Source: Acidilobaceae archaeon
GTDB taxonomy: Archaea; Thermoproteota; Thermoprotei_A; Sulfolobales; Acidilobaceae
Direction of reading: 5' to 3'
Assembly: GCA_026413755.1 (NCBI GenBank)
Contig: JAOAKH010000001.1
Span: 96,210-139,693 of the forward strand
DNA: 43,484 nucleotides
Shown here: one piece after another, positions 17,575-26,428 of the stretch
How positions within the stretch are numbered: position 1 is the stretch's first letter
Layout of the letters: the number at the start of each line of letters is the position of its first letter
The notes under the pieces: model-generated
Databases searched by the model: none
What the model was told of the DNA's origin: nothing
The model's input: the letters and a program-made list of their open reading frames with translations, nothing else
Made by a program: the position numbers and the translations under genes

Positions 17575-20500
17575 ATGGGTAAATTAAGCAGGAGGGACTT
17601 CATTAAGGTCGCTGGCGTTGCCGCTGCCGCAGCCTCCATACCCATAGTCCACCGCTACAAGCCCTACGAGGCCCTCTTGGCCGCAGTGAAGGACGTGGAG
17701 CCATTTGAGGCCCACTCGGTCCCCGGCATATGCGGCATGTGCATGGCTCAGTGCGCTATTTATGTAGACGTAGTTAACAACGTGCCTGTGAGGATAAGGC
17801 CGAACACTAACGCACCCACCAGCTCTATGGGCATATGCTCTAGGGGAGTATCTGGCATGTACAACGCCTTCCTCAACCCGGACAGGCTAACTAAGCCCCT
17901 CGTCAGGAAGCCCCTGCTGGACTGGATAGAGGGCAAGATAAGCTGGGAGGAAGCGCACAGAAGGCTCAAGGAGGTGAGGGGGACCGAGGCTGACTTCGTG
18001 GAGGTGGACGACTGGTGGAAGGTGGCTGAGATAATAGCGAGGAAGCTGAAGGAGCTCGCAGATGCTGGGGAGAGGCACGCGCTGGTCTTCCTCTACGGCG
18101 CCTGGGGCCCCATAGCTTCCATGAGGCTGGGAGTGCCGCTCGCGAGGTTCCTTGACGCTTTTGGCTCCCCCAACGAGATCCAGTTCGACATGCCCGCCTG
18201 CGTCACTGCAACGATCCTCGGCCACACTCTCACCGGCGTTCACGGCCACCAGGCGGCGCACGCGGTTACCGACTACTTGAACGCTAGGGCAATAGTCGTG
18301 GTGAGAAGGAACAACCTAGGCTCTGGCGTAGTCACGAGCGGTTGGAGGCTTGGGGTTAGCAGGGGAGAGGGAGCTAAGCTAATAGCGATAGACCCCGCGT
18401 TCTCAGAGACAGCAGGGATGGCTGACATATGGCTTCCTGCAAGGCCCGGCACTGATCTTGCAATTATCCTCGCGGCCATAAGGTTTGTGCTGGAGAACCC
18501 GCACTACATGGACGTGGAGTACCTCAAGAGGTACACTAACGCTCCTCACCTGGTGGTGGTGACTAGGGGCCACAGGCTCTCCGGGCTCCCCATACCCATT
18601 GCAGAGGTGGACTGGGCTCACCACGGCTTGCCGGAGCCCACACCGGCGAGGGTTGCGTTTACCGTAATAGACTCCAGGACCAGGAGGCCCTCCCCAGACG
18701 ACGCTACTATGGACCCAGCGCTTGAGGGCACCTTCAGGATAAGGCTGAAGGACGGGAGCGAGGTGGAGGCAAAGACCGTCCTCACGCTGCTCAGGGAGTG
18801 GGTCACCGCTAACCTCGACGCGCTAGCAAAGGCCCGCGGCGTGGTAGACTACATTGAAGCTGTTGCAAAGGAGGCCGACGTGCCGGTGGAGAGGCTCAGG
18901 CAGGCGATAAAGACCATAGTAGAGGAGAGGGCCCTCTTCGATCCGGGCTGGCACGACCCGAGGTTCAGCAACTCTGCGCAGATTCGGAGGGCCATGGACA
19001 TCCTAATGGCCCTATATGGGAAGATCCAGAGGCCGGGAGGCCTCTTCGTGGCCACCCATCTATACGGAGCCCACGCAGCTCTCTACGCCAGGCTAAAGCT
19101 AACGGTGAGCGGGAACCCGTTCTACAGCATAAGGGGAGACACCATATCAGCCTACAACTCCAAGTTCGCAGGCCCTCTACACATAATCCCGCTGGTGCCG
19201 CCTCTCCCAGGCCCCGCTGAGAGAGGGGCCCCCGCTATACCCAGGGCCCTCACTGCAGAGTGGGCCTCTATGATGGCGGCCGCAGGGTACCCGATACTGT
19301 TCCCATACCACCAGGTGCAGGCGCTCTACGATGCAGTGGTTCACGGCAAGCCCTACAAGGTAAAGGTCATCATGATGTTCGGAACTAACCCAATACCCGA
19401 GAACCCGAACGTGGAGATGTTCAAGAAGATCTTCAAGGAGGTGGAGCTCGCCGTAATACACGATGTGGTGTTCAACGACACTGCGCTCTACTCTGACATA
19501 GTGCTACCGGACATGACCTACTTGGAGAGGCTGGACCTGCCACTGGTGGGCACCTTCAGCCCATTCCCTGCCGTGAGCGTGAGGTTCCCGTGGTACTACA
19601 GGCTCTACAAGGAGGGCAAGATCAAGAGGGAGGTGAGGCCCTTCAACGTCAGGACAGGCTTCGAGGTCCTGCTTATGGTGGCCAAGAAGCTGCAGGAAAT
19701 GGGCGTCAAGGCAAGGGACGGCACCGAGTTCTCTGCAAACATGCCCGTAACTATGCTTGACGAGGAGGGCAAGTTCCCGCTGGACAGGCTGGAGACCTTC
19801 GTGAACAATATATTCAGGAGGGTCATGATAAGGGAGAAGGACGGCACCGTTAGGAGGCTAACCATCGACGACATATACAAGGCGGGCGGCTACCTGCTGT
19901 TCAGGTTCACGGGAACTACCACGACCATAGTGGACGAGCTCTGGAGCAGGGCGCTCGGCAGGGAGGTGAGGGTCACAGTCCCGGTCTGGGAGGCCTTCCA
20001 GTACGACGTGAAGAGGGAGAAGGAGTTCTGGGTGATGTATCACCACAGCAGCAGGGTAGGACTCGACATACCCTTCCCAACTCCCACCGGCAGGATAGAG
20101 ATCTACAGCGTGGAGCTGGCAAGGGAGATCAAGGACGTGCTAAAGAGGGACCCGCTGGAGGTGAGGCCCGACATATTGGAGAGCAGCCCCGTAGATCAGC
20201 TGTTCTCCCCCATACCTCTGTACGCCGGCAAGGCCCTCCCAGACTACGTATGGGGCTCCAGACTACCTGCTACCCCCGGCCACGAGGTCAACGGCCTCAA
20301 GGAACCAGACCCAGCTAGGGGAGAGCTGTTCCTAGTGTACCGCCACAGCCCGTTCACACATACTCACATGAGCTCTCAGAACAACCCCCTGCTCAACAAG
20401 ATAACTGCAAAGCACCTCTACGGCGCATGGATACATCCTGAGACCGCGAAGAGGATCGGGGTGAAGGACGGCGACTGGGTGATCGTGGAGCCCGCAGTGC

Positions 20501-20787
20501 CGAAGGTGCTAGAGCAGCTGAAGGCTGCGGGGGTGGAGAAGGTGCCTAAGATGAAGATCAAGGTGAGGGTGACCACGATGGTGAGGCCAGACGTGCTATA
20601 TATGGTGCACGGATGGCCTACTGAGTCGAAGAGGGAGACCGTGAGGCTAAAGACGATAAGGGAGTTCAGGGACCCAGAGTTCGGAGTGACGGACGACAAC
20701 TACTTCATTCCCTTCGTGACGGTTCAGCTGGGCGGCAGCTACGCCCTAGGGACAGGGGTGGTTAAAGTGAGCAAGTTCGGGGGGTGA
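17575..20787 (+). CDS. Tat-exported molybdopterin oxidoreductase catalytic subunit (sulfur/polysulfide reductase-like)
   Basis: This protein of about 1070 residues belongs to the DMSO-reductase superfamily. It begins with a twin-arginine signal (LSRRDFIKVAG) and hydrophobic run, so it is exported folded and faces outside. The [4Fe-4S] motif is CGMCMAQC with the fourth cysteine in MGICSRG. The likely Mo/W ligand is Cys in MPACVTATILGH. The C-terminal molybdopterin-dinucleotide-binding domain begins near LFLVYRHSPFTHTHMSSQN. With the next two genes it forms a catalytic/Fe-S/anchor set of the PsrABC/SreABC type. The ATG 17575 is preferred over GTG 17563, which overlaps the ribosome-binding site. 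Substrate is inferred from layout: sulfur or polysulfide most likely, with thiosulfate, tetrathionate or arsenate possible. Confidence 0.85.
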   Translation: MGKLSRRDFIKVAGVAAAAASIPIVHRYKPYEALLAAVKDVEPFEAHSVPGICGMCMAQCAIYVDVVNNVPVRIRPNTNAPTSSMGICSRGVSGMYNAFLNPDRLTKPLVRKPLLDWIEGKISWEEAHRRLKEVRGTEADFVEVDDWWKVAEIIARKLKELADAGERHALVFLYGAWGPIASMRLGVPLARFLDAFGSPNEIQFDMPACVTATILGHTLTGVHGHQAAHAVTDYLNARAIVVVRRNNLGSGVVTSGWRLGVSRGEGAKLIAIDPAFSETAGMADIWLPARPGTDLAIILAAIRFVLENPHYMDVEYLKRYTNAPHLVVVTRGHRLSGLPIPIAEVDWAHHGLPEPTPARVAFTVIDSRTRRPSPDDATMDPALEGTFRIRLKDGSEVEAKTVLTLLREWVTANLDALAKARGVVDYIEAVAKEADVPVERLRQAIKTIVEERALFDPGWHDPRFSNSAQIRRAMDILMALYGKIQRPGGLFVATHLYGAHAALYARLKLTVSGNPFYSIRGDTISAYNSKFAGPLHIIPLVPPLPGPAERGAPAIPRALTAEWASMMAAAGYPILFPYHQVQALYDAVVHGKPYKVKVIMMFGTNPIPENPNVEMFKKIFKEVELAVIHDVVFNDTALYSDIVLPDMTYLERLDLPLVGTFSPFPAVSVRFPWYYRLYKEGKIKREVRPFNVRTGFEVLLMVAKKLQEMGVKARDGTEFSANMPVTMLDEEGKFPLDRLETFVNNIFRRVMIREKDGTVRRLTIDDIYKAGGYLLFRFTGTTTTIVDELWSRALGREVRVTVPVWEAFQYDVKREKEFWVMYHHSSRVGLDIPFPTPTGRIEIYSVELAREIKDVLKRDPLEVRPDILESSPVDQLFSPIPLYAGKALPDYVWGSRLPATPGHEVNGLKEPDPARGELFLVYRHSPFTHTHMSSQNNPLLNKITAKHLYGAWIHPETAKRIGVKDGDWVIVEPAVPKVLEQLKAAGVEKVPKMKIKVRVTTMVRPDVLYMVHGWPTESKRETVRLKTIREFRDPEFGVTDDNYFIPFVTVQLGGSYALGTGVVKVSKFGG

Positions 20788-20793
20788 TAGGCC

Positions 20794-21489
20794 GTGAGGC
20801 CCGTGTTCGTGATAGACCCTAAGAAGTGCATTGGCTGCATGGCGTGCGTAGCTGCGTGTTCCATAGAGCACGGAGTGCTGTTCACCACAGCAGACAATGA
20901 GCCCATGGGTTGGTCTCACACTCAGCGCCTGAGGACCTGGGTCTCCTGGATAGAGACAGAGAACCCGCAGCCAAGGAGGACCTTCATGCCGGTGCTCTGC
21001 TTCCACTGCCAGGACACGCCGTGTGAGAGGGTCTGTCCGACCGGCGCTACCTTCAAGACAAAGGAGGGAGTGGTGCTGATAAACAAGGACAAGTGCATAG
21101 GCTGCGCATACTGTATCATAGCCTGCCCCTATGGAGCTAGGTACAAGGTGAAGGCAGGGGACAAGGAGAAGGCGAAGAAGGAGTTCAACATGAAGAGCGT
21201 GGAGGAGAGGTACGCGAAGACAGAGCTCAAGGTAAGGCTCTTCGAGCCGCCAGTGCCTAACAAGTGGGCTGTGGCAGAGAGGGCCGTGGACAAGTGCACC
21301 CTCTGCTACCATAGGAAGGAGCTAGGCAACTGGATTCCGGCATGTGTGGAGGTCTGCCCGCCAAAGGCAAGGATGTTCGGAGACCTCGACGACCCCAACG
21401 ACCCCGTGGCTGAGCTAGTCAGGAGCGGCAAGGCAAAGCAGCTGAGGCCTGACCTGAAGACGGAGGGCCTCGTATATTACGTGAGGTGA
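20794..21489 (+). CDS. Iron-sulfur electron-transfer subunit (DmsB/PsrB/NrfC-like)
   Basis: The 231-residue protein carries four [4Fe-4S] cluster motifs: CIGCMACVAAC with a distal CP, CFHCQDTPCERVCP, CIGCAYCIIACP and CTLCYHRKELGNWIPACVEVCP. That spacing pattern is the signature of this subunit family. It passes electrons between the membrane anchor and the catalytic subunit; it has no signal of its own and is presumably carried out by the Tat partner. GTG 20794 starts 6 bases after the catalytic-subunit stop. Its end overlaps or abuts the anchor gene. The subunit appears complete. Confidence 0.92.
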   Translation: MRPVFVIDPKKCIGCMACVAACSIEHGVLFTTADNEPMGWSHTQRLRTWVSWIETENPQPRRTFMPVLCFHCQDTPCERVCPTGATFKTKEGVVLINKDKCIGCAYCIIACPYGARYKVKAGDKEKAKKEFNMKSVEERYAKTELKVRLFEPPVPNKWAVAERAVDKCTLCYHRKELGNWIPACVEVCPPKARMFGDLDDPNDPVAELVRSGKAKQLRPDLKTEGLVYYVR

Positions 21490-21494
21490 GGGGG

Positions 21495-22358
21495 ATGGAG
21501 AACATAGTGTTCAACGAGGTCTGGGGCTTTGACATAGCTGTGGAGATGACCTTCCTGGCAATAGCGAGCTTTGCCACCCTGTTTGCCCTCCTTGCCTATA
21601 GGGAGGGCCGCCTCCGCGAGGCACTTATAGGCGCTGCAGTGGCGGCCGTGCTGCCGGTGTTCTCCCTCATAATACTGAACCTGCACTTGCTCAAGCCGGA
21701 GGCCTCCTACCTGCTCTTCCTGAGCCCCCAGCCCAGGAGCTGGATGGTATACGGCGGCATAGGTATGACGTCCCTAATAGTCCTCTCTGCCGTCTTCGCG
21801 CTCCTCCTCCTGAGCCAGCTGGCTAGGCTGCCTCTCATAGGCAGGCTCAGCCCTCTGGCAGCCAACTCTGCCCTAATGAACGCTGTGGGCATACTGATGG
21901 TGCTTGCGGGCGCCTTCGTGGCGCTATACACAGGGCTCCTCATGTCATATGAGAGGGGCATCCCATTCTGGCACAGCGCCGCAATCCCAGCCATAGCCTT
22001 CCTCATGGGGCTAACGGGAGGCTCCTCCCTCTACTCCCTGATAACGCCTCAGGACAGGCGCGTGAGCCTAGCGCTGATCTCCTCCCTCTCCCTGCTGCTG
22101 GTAATATACCTGGCCCACCTGCTGATCTCCCTGCTCGGTAGCCCCGCTGCCAATGTCTCTGCCAAGACAGTGCTCGACAGCGGCCTCTTCCAGGTCTCCC
22201 TGCTGCTGGCGTTGCTGGCGATAGTAGGGCTTGCGGCAAACCTTTACTTCAGGACTAGATACATTCCAATAGTCGCCGGGCTGATAGGAATATTCGTGAT
22301 ATTTGCGCTGAGGCTCCTGCTGCTAGAGGCAGGCGCCTGGGAGCTCCCTGTCGTATAA
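21495..22358 (+). CDS. NrfD/PsrC-like membrane anchor subunit
   Basis: The 287-residue protein has about eight predicted membrane helices and a start (NIVFNEVWGFDIAVEM) resembling NrfD/PsrC quinol-binding anchors. It links the quinone pool to the Fe-S subunit. GAGGTGA at 21483-21489 is best placed for ATG 21495; GTG 21486 would add three residues and overlap the upstream stop. The two-gene arrangement before it supports the assignment more than residue-level motifs do. SreC-type anchors of other archaea are larger (about ten helices), so the exact anchor class is uncertain. A T-rich terminator follows. Confidence 0.78.
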   Translation: MENIVFNEVWGFDIAVEMTFLAIASFATLFALLAYREGRLREALIGAAVAAVLPVFSLIILNLHLLKPEASYLLFLSPQPRSWMVYGGIGMTSLIVLSAVFALLLLSQLARLPLIGRLSPLAANSALMNAVGILMVLAGAFVALYTGLLMSYERGIPFWHSAAIPAIAFLMGLTGGSSLYSLITPQDRRVSLALISSLSLLLVIYLAHLLISLLGSPAANVSAKTVLDSGLFQVSLLLALLAIVGLAANLYFRTRYIPIVAGLIGIFVIFALRLLLLEAGAWELPVV

Positions 22359-22364
22359 CCCCTC

Positions 22365-23459
22365 CTAGCTTCCCTTTTTCTCTCTTTTCCTTTCTACCTG
22401 GAGGAGGAGTAACGAGAGGAGGGAAGGTAGGAGCGCGAAGTGAGGAGCAAGGGGACCCAGGAAGGACATTGCCACGTTGCCCGCTGCCCACCCTAGCCCC
22501 ATGTAGAAGTAGAGCAAGGAGTACGCAGCTCCCCTCTCGCCGGGCTTTGTCACGAGGGCTACCGCAGCCCTCGGCAACGTCTCCACGGCTGCCATTGCAG
22601 CGCCCCAGAGGAGGGCGAAGAGGAGGGGGCTGCCGTAGAAGAGGGAGAGCGTGGAGAGGAGGGCCAAGGTCGGCACGAGAGAGAGGGCCCTTAGCCCATA
22701 GCGATCTAGCGCCGCTCCCATGGGGAGGGCAAGGAGGCCGTCGAGGGCCATAGCTATCGCGTAGAGGAAGGCCACCTGTGCCCCCATCTCGCTGAAAACG
22801 TACGACGCCTGGCCCCAGTGGGCCAGGGAGGCCATGGCAAGGCCCATGGAGATGAAGAGCAGGCGAGTGCCCCTAACGCTCAGGCCTTCTGCCCGCGCGC
22901 TCTGAGGGGCAGGGTATAGGTAGTAGGCCCCGAAGAGGAGCGCCAGCGAGAGGGCCGCGGGGACGGCGAGGAAGATCATTGCATGAGAGTAGCCTCTCGC
23001 GGCGAGGAGGGCCACGGCGAGGGGGCCCGCCACTGCGCCAAGCTGGTCGAGAAGTTCGTGGAGCGCGAAGGCCCTCCCCCTCCCCATGCCCGCGGAGACC
23101 TCCGCTATCAGCGCGTCCCTTAGCGGTGCCCTGAGGCCCTTGCCTGCCCTCTCTATCATGTATAGGAGGAAGGCGTGCTCCCAGCTCTGGACAAAGGCTA
23201 AAGCAGGGATCGCGAGGTTGGCAGAGTAGCCCAAGAAGAGCAGGGGCCAAAAGGACTTGCTCCCTAGCTTCTGCGCAAGGAAGCCGCCGGCGGAGCGGAA
23301 GGAGTGCGCCACGAGCTCCCCGGCGCTGAGGCTGCCCGCCACCAGCAGCGAGGCCCCCAGCGCCTCCAAGTATGGGCCTGAGATGCTCCTCCCGCCCTCG
23401 TAAGTCATGTCCGCTAGCAATGAGACTAGGGAGAGCAGGAGGAAGACGAGGAGCTTCAC
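22365..23459 (-). CDS. Major facilitator superfamily transporter
   Basis: This 364-residue membrane protein has about eleven or twelve predicted helices. It is short for an MFS protein because its loops are minimal. MFS features include the loop-2/3-type basic segment (FLAQKLGSKSF) and ERAGKGLRAPLRDALIAEV between helices 4 and 5, a phrase common in a prokaryotic MFS subgroup of unknown substrate. The GTG start overlaps the NadE stop (GTGA, 23456-23459), so it is probably co-transcribed downstream of nadE. The substrate is unknown; transport of a nicotinate-type compound is only a guess from position. Confidence 0.8.
   Translation of the reverse strand: MKLLVFLLLSLVSLLADMTYEGGRSISGPYLEALGASLLVAGSLSAGELVAHSFRSAGGFLAQKLGSKSFWPLLFLGYSANLAIPALAFVQSWEHAFLLYMIERAGKGLRAPLRDALIAEVSAGMGRGRAFALHELLDQLGAVAGPLAVALLAARGYSHAMIFLAVPAALSLALLFGAYYLYPAPQSARAEGLSVRGTRLLFISMGLAMASLAHWGQASYVFSEMGAQVAFLYAIAMALDGLLALPMGAALDRYGLRALSLVPTLALLSTLSLFYGSPLLFALLWGAAMAAVETLPRAAVALVTKPGERGAAYSLLYFYMGLGWAAGNVAMSFLGPLAPHFALLPSLLSLLLLQVERKREKKGS
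22371..22395 (+). terminator. T-rich terminator of the Mo reductase operon
   Basis: TCCCTTTTTCTCTCTTTTCCTTTCT has four T-runs within 25 bases shortly after the anchor-subunit stop, without a strong hairpin. This is the typical archaeal termination signal. It overlaps the 3' coding end of the convergent MFS gene. Confidence 0.5.
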
Positions 23460-24265
23460 CTCAGCGGCTCCGGGAGCTTTGCCCCGAGCCTCTTGTGGGC
23501 GCTCCTCTCATGCATCGTAAGCACCCTCTCCACCACTTCTGCCCTCACCCCTGTGAGCCTTGGTATCTCTTCCCTGCTTACCCCCAGGTCAAAGTAGGAG
23601 TAGAGGACGAGGTCTATCTCCTCGTAGCTCATGCCGAGCTCCTTCTCTGCCTCGTGATCTTCCCACAGCCTAGGCGAGCTGGGCTTCATGGCTATAGCCT
23701 CTGGGACCCCTAAGTGCAACGCAAAACTCCTCACCTGAGTCTTGTAGAGGACAGCTAGGGGAGCTACGTCCACTGCGCCGTCCCCGTACTTCGTGAAATA
23801 ACCTATTAGCAGCTCGCTCCTGTCGCTAGTGCCCAGCACCAGGTAGTCGAGCTTGTTAGCGTAGTAGTAGAGCAAGCTCATCCTGATCCTTGCCCTCAGG
23901 TTCCCGAGGGCTACCCTGTCTGCTCCCTCAGACTCGTATATCGGTATTGCGCCCCTGTAGACGTCTACTATGGGCGCTATATCTATCACGTGGTACTTTG
24001 CCCCGAACTGGGCAGCCAGAGCCTTTGCGTCCTCCACGTCCCTCTTTGGGGTTACCGCCGAGTCCGGCATTATTATGGGGAGCACGCGCTCCCTCCCCAC
24101 GCTCCTCGCCGCTAGAGCAAAGGAGGCAGCCGAGTCTACGCCGCCGCTGAGGCCCAGCACGTAGCCCCTTTTGCCGGAGGCCTCCAGCTCCCTCCTCAAG
24201 AACTCCCCCAGGTGCCTCTCCGCCCTAGCGTAATCTATCCTCAGCAGCCTCTCCAGAGAGATCAT
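23456..24265 (-). CDS. nadE: NH3-dependent NAD+ synthetase
   Basis: This 269-residue N-type ATP pyrophosphatase makes NAD from deamido-NAD, ATP and ammonia. The PP-loop SGGVDSA is at residues 40-46, with IIMPDSAVTPKRDVEDA following. LVLGTSDRSELLIGYFTKYGDGAVDVAPLA is the NadE signature. There is no N-terminal glutaminase domain, so free ammonia is the amide donor, as in most archaea. Next to it on the same strand are glutamine synthetase (22 bases upstream) and a nitrilase-family amidase. That groups nitrogen-handling genes and suggests one transcription unit. Confidence 0.94.
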   Translation of the reverse strand: MISLERLLRIDYARAERHLGEFLRRELEASGKRGYVLGLSGGVDSAASFALAARSVGRERVLPIIMPDSAVTPKRDVEDAKALAAQFGAKYHVIDIAPIVDVYRGAIPIYESEGADRVALGNLRARIRMSLLYYYANKLDYLVLGTSDRSELLIGYFTKYGDGAVDVAPLAVLYKTQVRSFALHLGVPEAIAMKPSSPRLWEDHEAEKELGMSYEEIDLVLYSYFDLGVSREEIPRLTGVRAEVVERVLTMHERSAHKRLGAKLPEPLR

Positions 24266-24287
24266 CCCGCTCCCCAGAGGAGGGAGG

Positions 24288-25631
24288 CTAGAGGTTAAGA
24301 TATAGGTAGTACTCGTAGGGGTGGGGCCTCATCTCGACCTCTTTCACTTCCCTCCTCTTCAGCTCCATGTACCTCTCCAGCAGCTCCCTGCCGAAGGCGG
24401 GCCTCAGGTATTCGTTATCTGACTCGAGCTCCTCCAGCGCCTCCTTCAGGCTCGCCGGCAAGGTGCCTATTCCCAGCCTCCTCCGCTCCTCATCGCTTAG
24501 CCTGTAGGCGTTCCCAGCATATGGCTCGCCTGGATCTATTTTCTTAGCTATGCCATCAAGCCCCGCCAGGAGCGTGGCAGCCACAGCGAGGTATGGGTTG
24601 GCAGTAGGATCTGGCGCCCTGAACTCCACCCTCGTCCTCCTCTCGCTCGTAGCTGCAGGCACTCTCACCACTGCAGTCCTGTTGTAGAAGCCCCACGTCT
24701 TGTAGACCGGCGCCTCATAGCCCGGCACCAGCCTCCTGTAACTGTTTGTTGTGGGCGCAACTATGGCTGCCAGGCTCGAGGCGTGCTCGAGGATGCCGCC
24801 TATGAAGTACCTCGCCGTTTGGGTGAGGCCTCCGTTGGAGAAGAGGTTCCTGCCGTTGCTCCAGAGGCTCAGGTGGAGGTGCATGCCGCTGCCGTTGTCG
24901 CCGTAGAAGGGCTTCGGGAGGAAGACCGCCGTCAGCCCCAGCTGCCTCGCCACGTTCCTTGCAGCCCACTTGGCAGTAACTATCTCATCTGCCACGAAGG
25001 GGGGATCGCCTGCGCCGAGCGAAGACTCCACCTGCGATATCGCCACCTCGTGATGAGCTACCTCGCACGAGTAGCCCAAGTGCCTTAAGGCCTTCGAGTA
25101 CTCTAGCCTGAAGGTCAGCAGGGAGTCCATGGGCTCCACGGAGTGATATGAGAACTTAGCCATACCGAAGTACGCCCTCCCGGAGGCGGGGCTCTCCTTT
25201 GAGCGTATCTGCACGCCGTAGCCCGAGTAGTTGTTGAAGACCTCTACCTTCACCTCCTCCACGAGGAAGAACTCCAGCTCTGCGCCGAGCACAGGCTCGT
25301 AGCCTAGGCTCCTGGCGTACTGTAGCGCCCTCTCTGCTGCAAGCCTGGGGTCTAGGGGGTGCCTCTCCTTGTTGGGCTTATGAACAGTAGAGAGGACCCT
25401 CCAGAGCTCTTGTGCCCAGGGGACCTGCTTCAGGCTGTAGAGGAGAGGCCTCAGCAGCAGGTCGCTCTCCTCCACGTTAGCCATCCCAACGCTGCTGCCG
25501 TCAAAAGAGGCTGGGAACTCGCTGCCGTTGGCAGGGTCGTAGAGGACCTCCACTCCCCTGAGGAAGCCCAGCAAGTCGGTGTACTGGAACTGGACTACCT
25601 TAGGCCCGCTCATATCTTCTATCACGGGCAA
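24288..25631 (-). CDS. glnA: Glutamine synthetase, type I
   Basis: This 447-residue enzyme forms glutamine from glutamate, ammonia and ATP. Visible motifs are the metal/ATP-site NGSGMHLHLSL, the glutamate-site EFRAPDPTANPYLAVAA, and the central GAELEFFL. The flap-region segment is NAYRLSDEE, where adenylylated bacterial enzymes have NLYDLP; archaeal enzymes of this class are not known to be adenylylated. TTG 25631 or ATG 25613 could be the start. The TATA GCTTATAACC (25660-25651) favours a leaderless start near the TTG. The gene sits between nadE and a nitrilase-family gene on the same strand. Confidence 0.94.
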   Translation of the reverse strand: MPVIEDMSGPKVVQFQYTDLLGFLRGVEVLYDPANGSEFPASFDGSSVGMANVEESDLLLRPLLYSLKQVPWAQELWRVLSTVHKPNKERHPLDPRLAAERALQYARSLGYEPVLGAELEFFLVEEVKVEVFNNYSGYGVQIRSKESPASGRAYFGMAKFSYHSVEPMDSLLTFRLEYSKALRHLGYSCEVAHHEVAISQVESSLGAGDPPFVADEIVTAKWAARNVARQLGLTAVFLPKPFYGDNGSGMHLHLSLWSNGRNLFSNGGLTQTARYFIGGILEHASSLAAIVAPTTNSYRRLVPGYEAPVYKTWGFYNRTAVVRVPAATSERRTRVEFRAPDPTANPYLAVAATLLAGLDGIAKKIDPGEPYAGNAYRLSDEERRRLGIGTLPASLKEALEELESDNEYLRPAFGRELLERYMELKRREVKEVEMRPHPYEYYLYLNL

Positions 25632-25650
25632 GATTATACTTCTCGGGAAA

Positions 25651-25660
25651 GGTTATAAGC
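25651..25660 (-). promoter_or_regulatory. TATA element of glnA
   Basis: On the minus strand it reads GCTTATAACC, about 25 bases upstream of the TTG at 25631, consistent with a leaderless transcript. It lies in the 29-base gap after the nitrilase-family gene. Confidence 0.5.
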
Positions 25661-26428
25661 TTACAAGCCTTTTTTGCTAGTATATAAGTGCGCATAGTAC
25701 CTCTCTAGATCTTCCCTGAAGGCCCAGCGCCTCATGGCCTCCTCCAGCTCCTCCTCCTTGAGCGTCACCGTGAGAGAGGCCCTCCCTGGGCCCAGCATCC
25801 CCTTCAGCTTGCCGTAAGGAGAGTACGCGGCACTCGCTCCCCCCGTGAGCCGCCCGTCGGGGTACTTGTTACCCCAGGAGTTGACTCCTATGACGAAGGC
25901 CACGTTCTCTATTGCCCTAGCCCTCAGCGCCGAGTGCCAGCTGGCGAGCCTGTCGAGGGTTATGCTAGCTGGGTTGTAGATCACGCTGGCCCCCATCACT
26001 GCCAGCTTCCTGGATATCTCCGGGTAGAAAATGTCCACGCAGGCCACGCACCCTATGACCCAGCTGCCGTACTTAACGGGCTCCAGGAGGGAGCCCCCCT
26101 TTACCAGCTCCCTCTCGCCTGTGGCCTTGGAGGGGTGGACCTTTTCGCACATCCTCACAGACCTACCGCCTATAGCCGCGAGCCCCACGCTCCTCAGCTC
26201 CCCTCCCTCCAGCACGGTGTTCAGCCCGCCTAGCACATCTACTTTGAGCCTTTCGTGGAGATCGAGCAGTGCCTCCTCGTACTCCTCTATGCTCCTCCCG
26301 CTCCTGGTGGCGGAGAACCAGTGCTCCGGCAGGGCGAGGAGGTCCCCCAGCTCCTCCCCCTTTAAGGCCTCCAGGACCTCCCTCACGGGCTGCTCGGACA
26401 GCCCTAGCTGCAGGAGCGTTACCCTCAA
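25661..26428 (-). CDS. Carbon-nitrogen hydrolase (nitrilase superfamily)
   Basis: This 255-residue protein has the complete Glu-Lys-Cys triad of the superfamily: ALPEHWF (Glu), CEKVHPSK (Lys) and VACVDIFYPE (Cys). Enzymes of this fold hydrolyse amides or nitriles, releasing ammonia. Being next to glnA and nadE, it may supply or recycle ammonia, but the substrate is unknown. TTG 26428 overlaps the upstream stop as TTGA, is preceded by GAGGGGG and gives the usual family N-terminus (RVTLLQLGL). That makes it better than TTG 26452. The cysteine loop GCVACVDIFYP has a second cysteine three residues earlier, which may be incidental. Confidence 0.85.
   Translation of the reverse strand: MRVTLLQLGLSEQPVREVLEALKGEELGDLLALPEHWFSATRSGRSIEEYEEALLDLHERLKVDVLGGLNTVLEGGELRSVGLAAIGGRSVRMCEKVHPSKATGERELVKGGSLLEPVKYGSWVIGCVACVDIFYPEISRKLAVMGASVIYNPASITLDRLASWHSALRARAIENVAFVIGVNSWGNKYPDGRLTGGASAAYSPYGKLKGMLGPGRASLTVTLKEEELEEAMRRWAFREDLERYYAHLYTSKKGL

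Noticed and set aside
25050-25080. TGATGA as a box C in a guide RNA within glnA.
   Set aside because: No CTGA boxes at the right distance and no closing stem.
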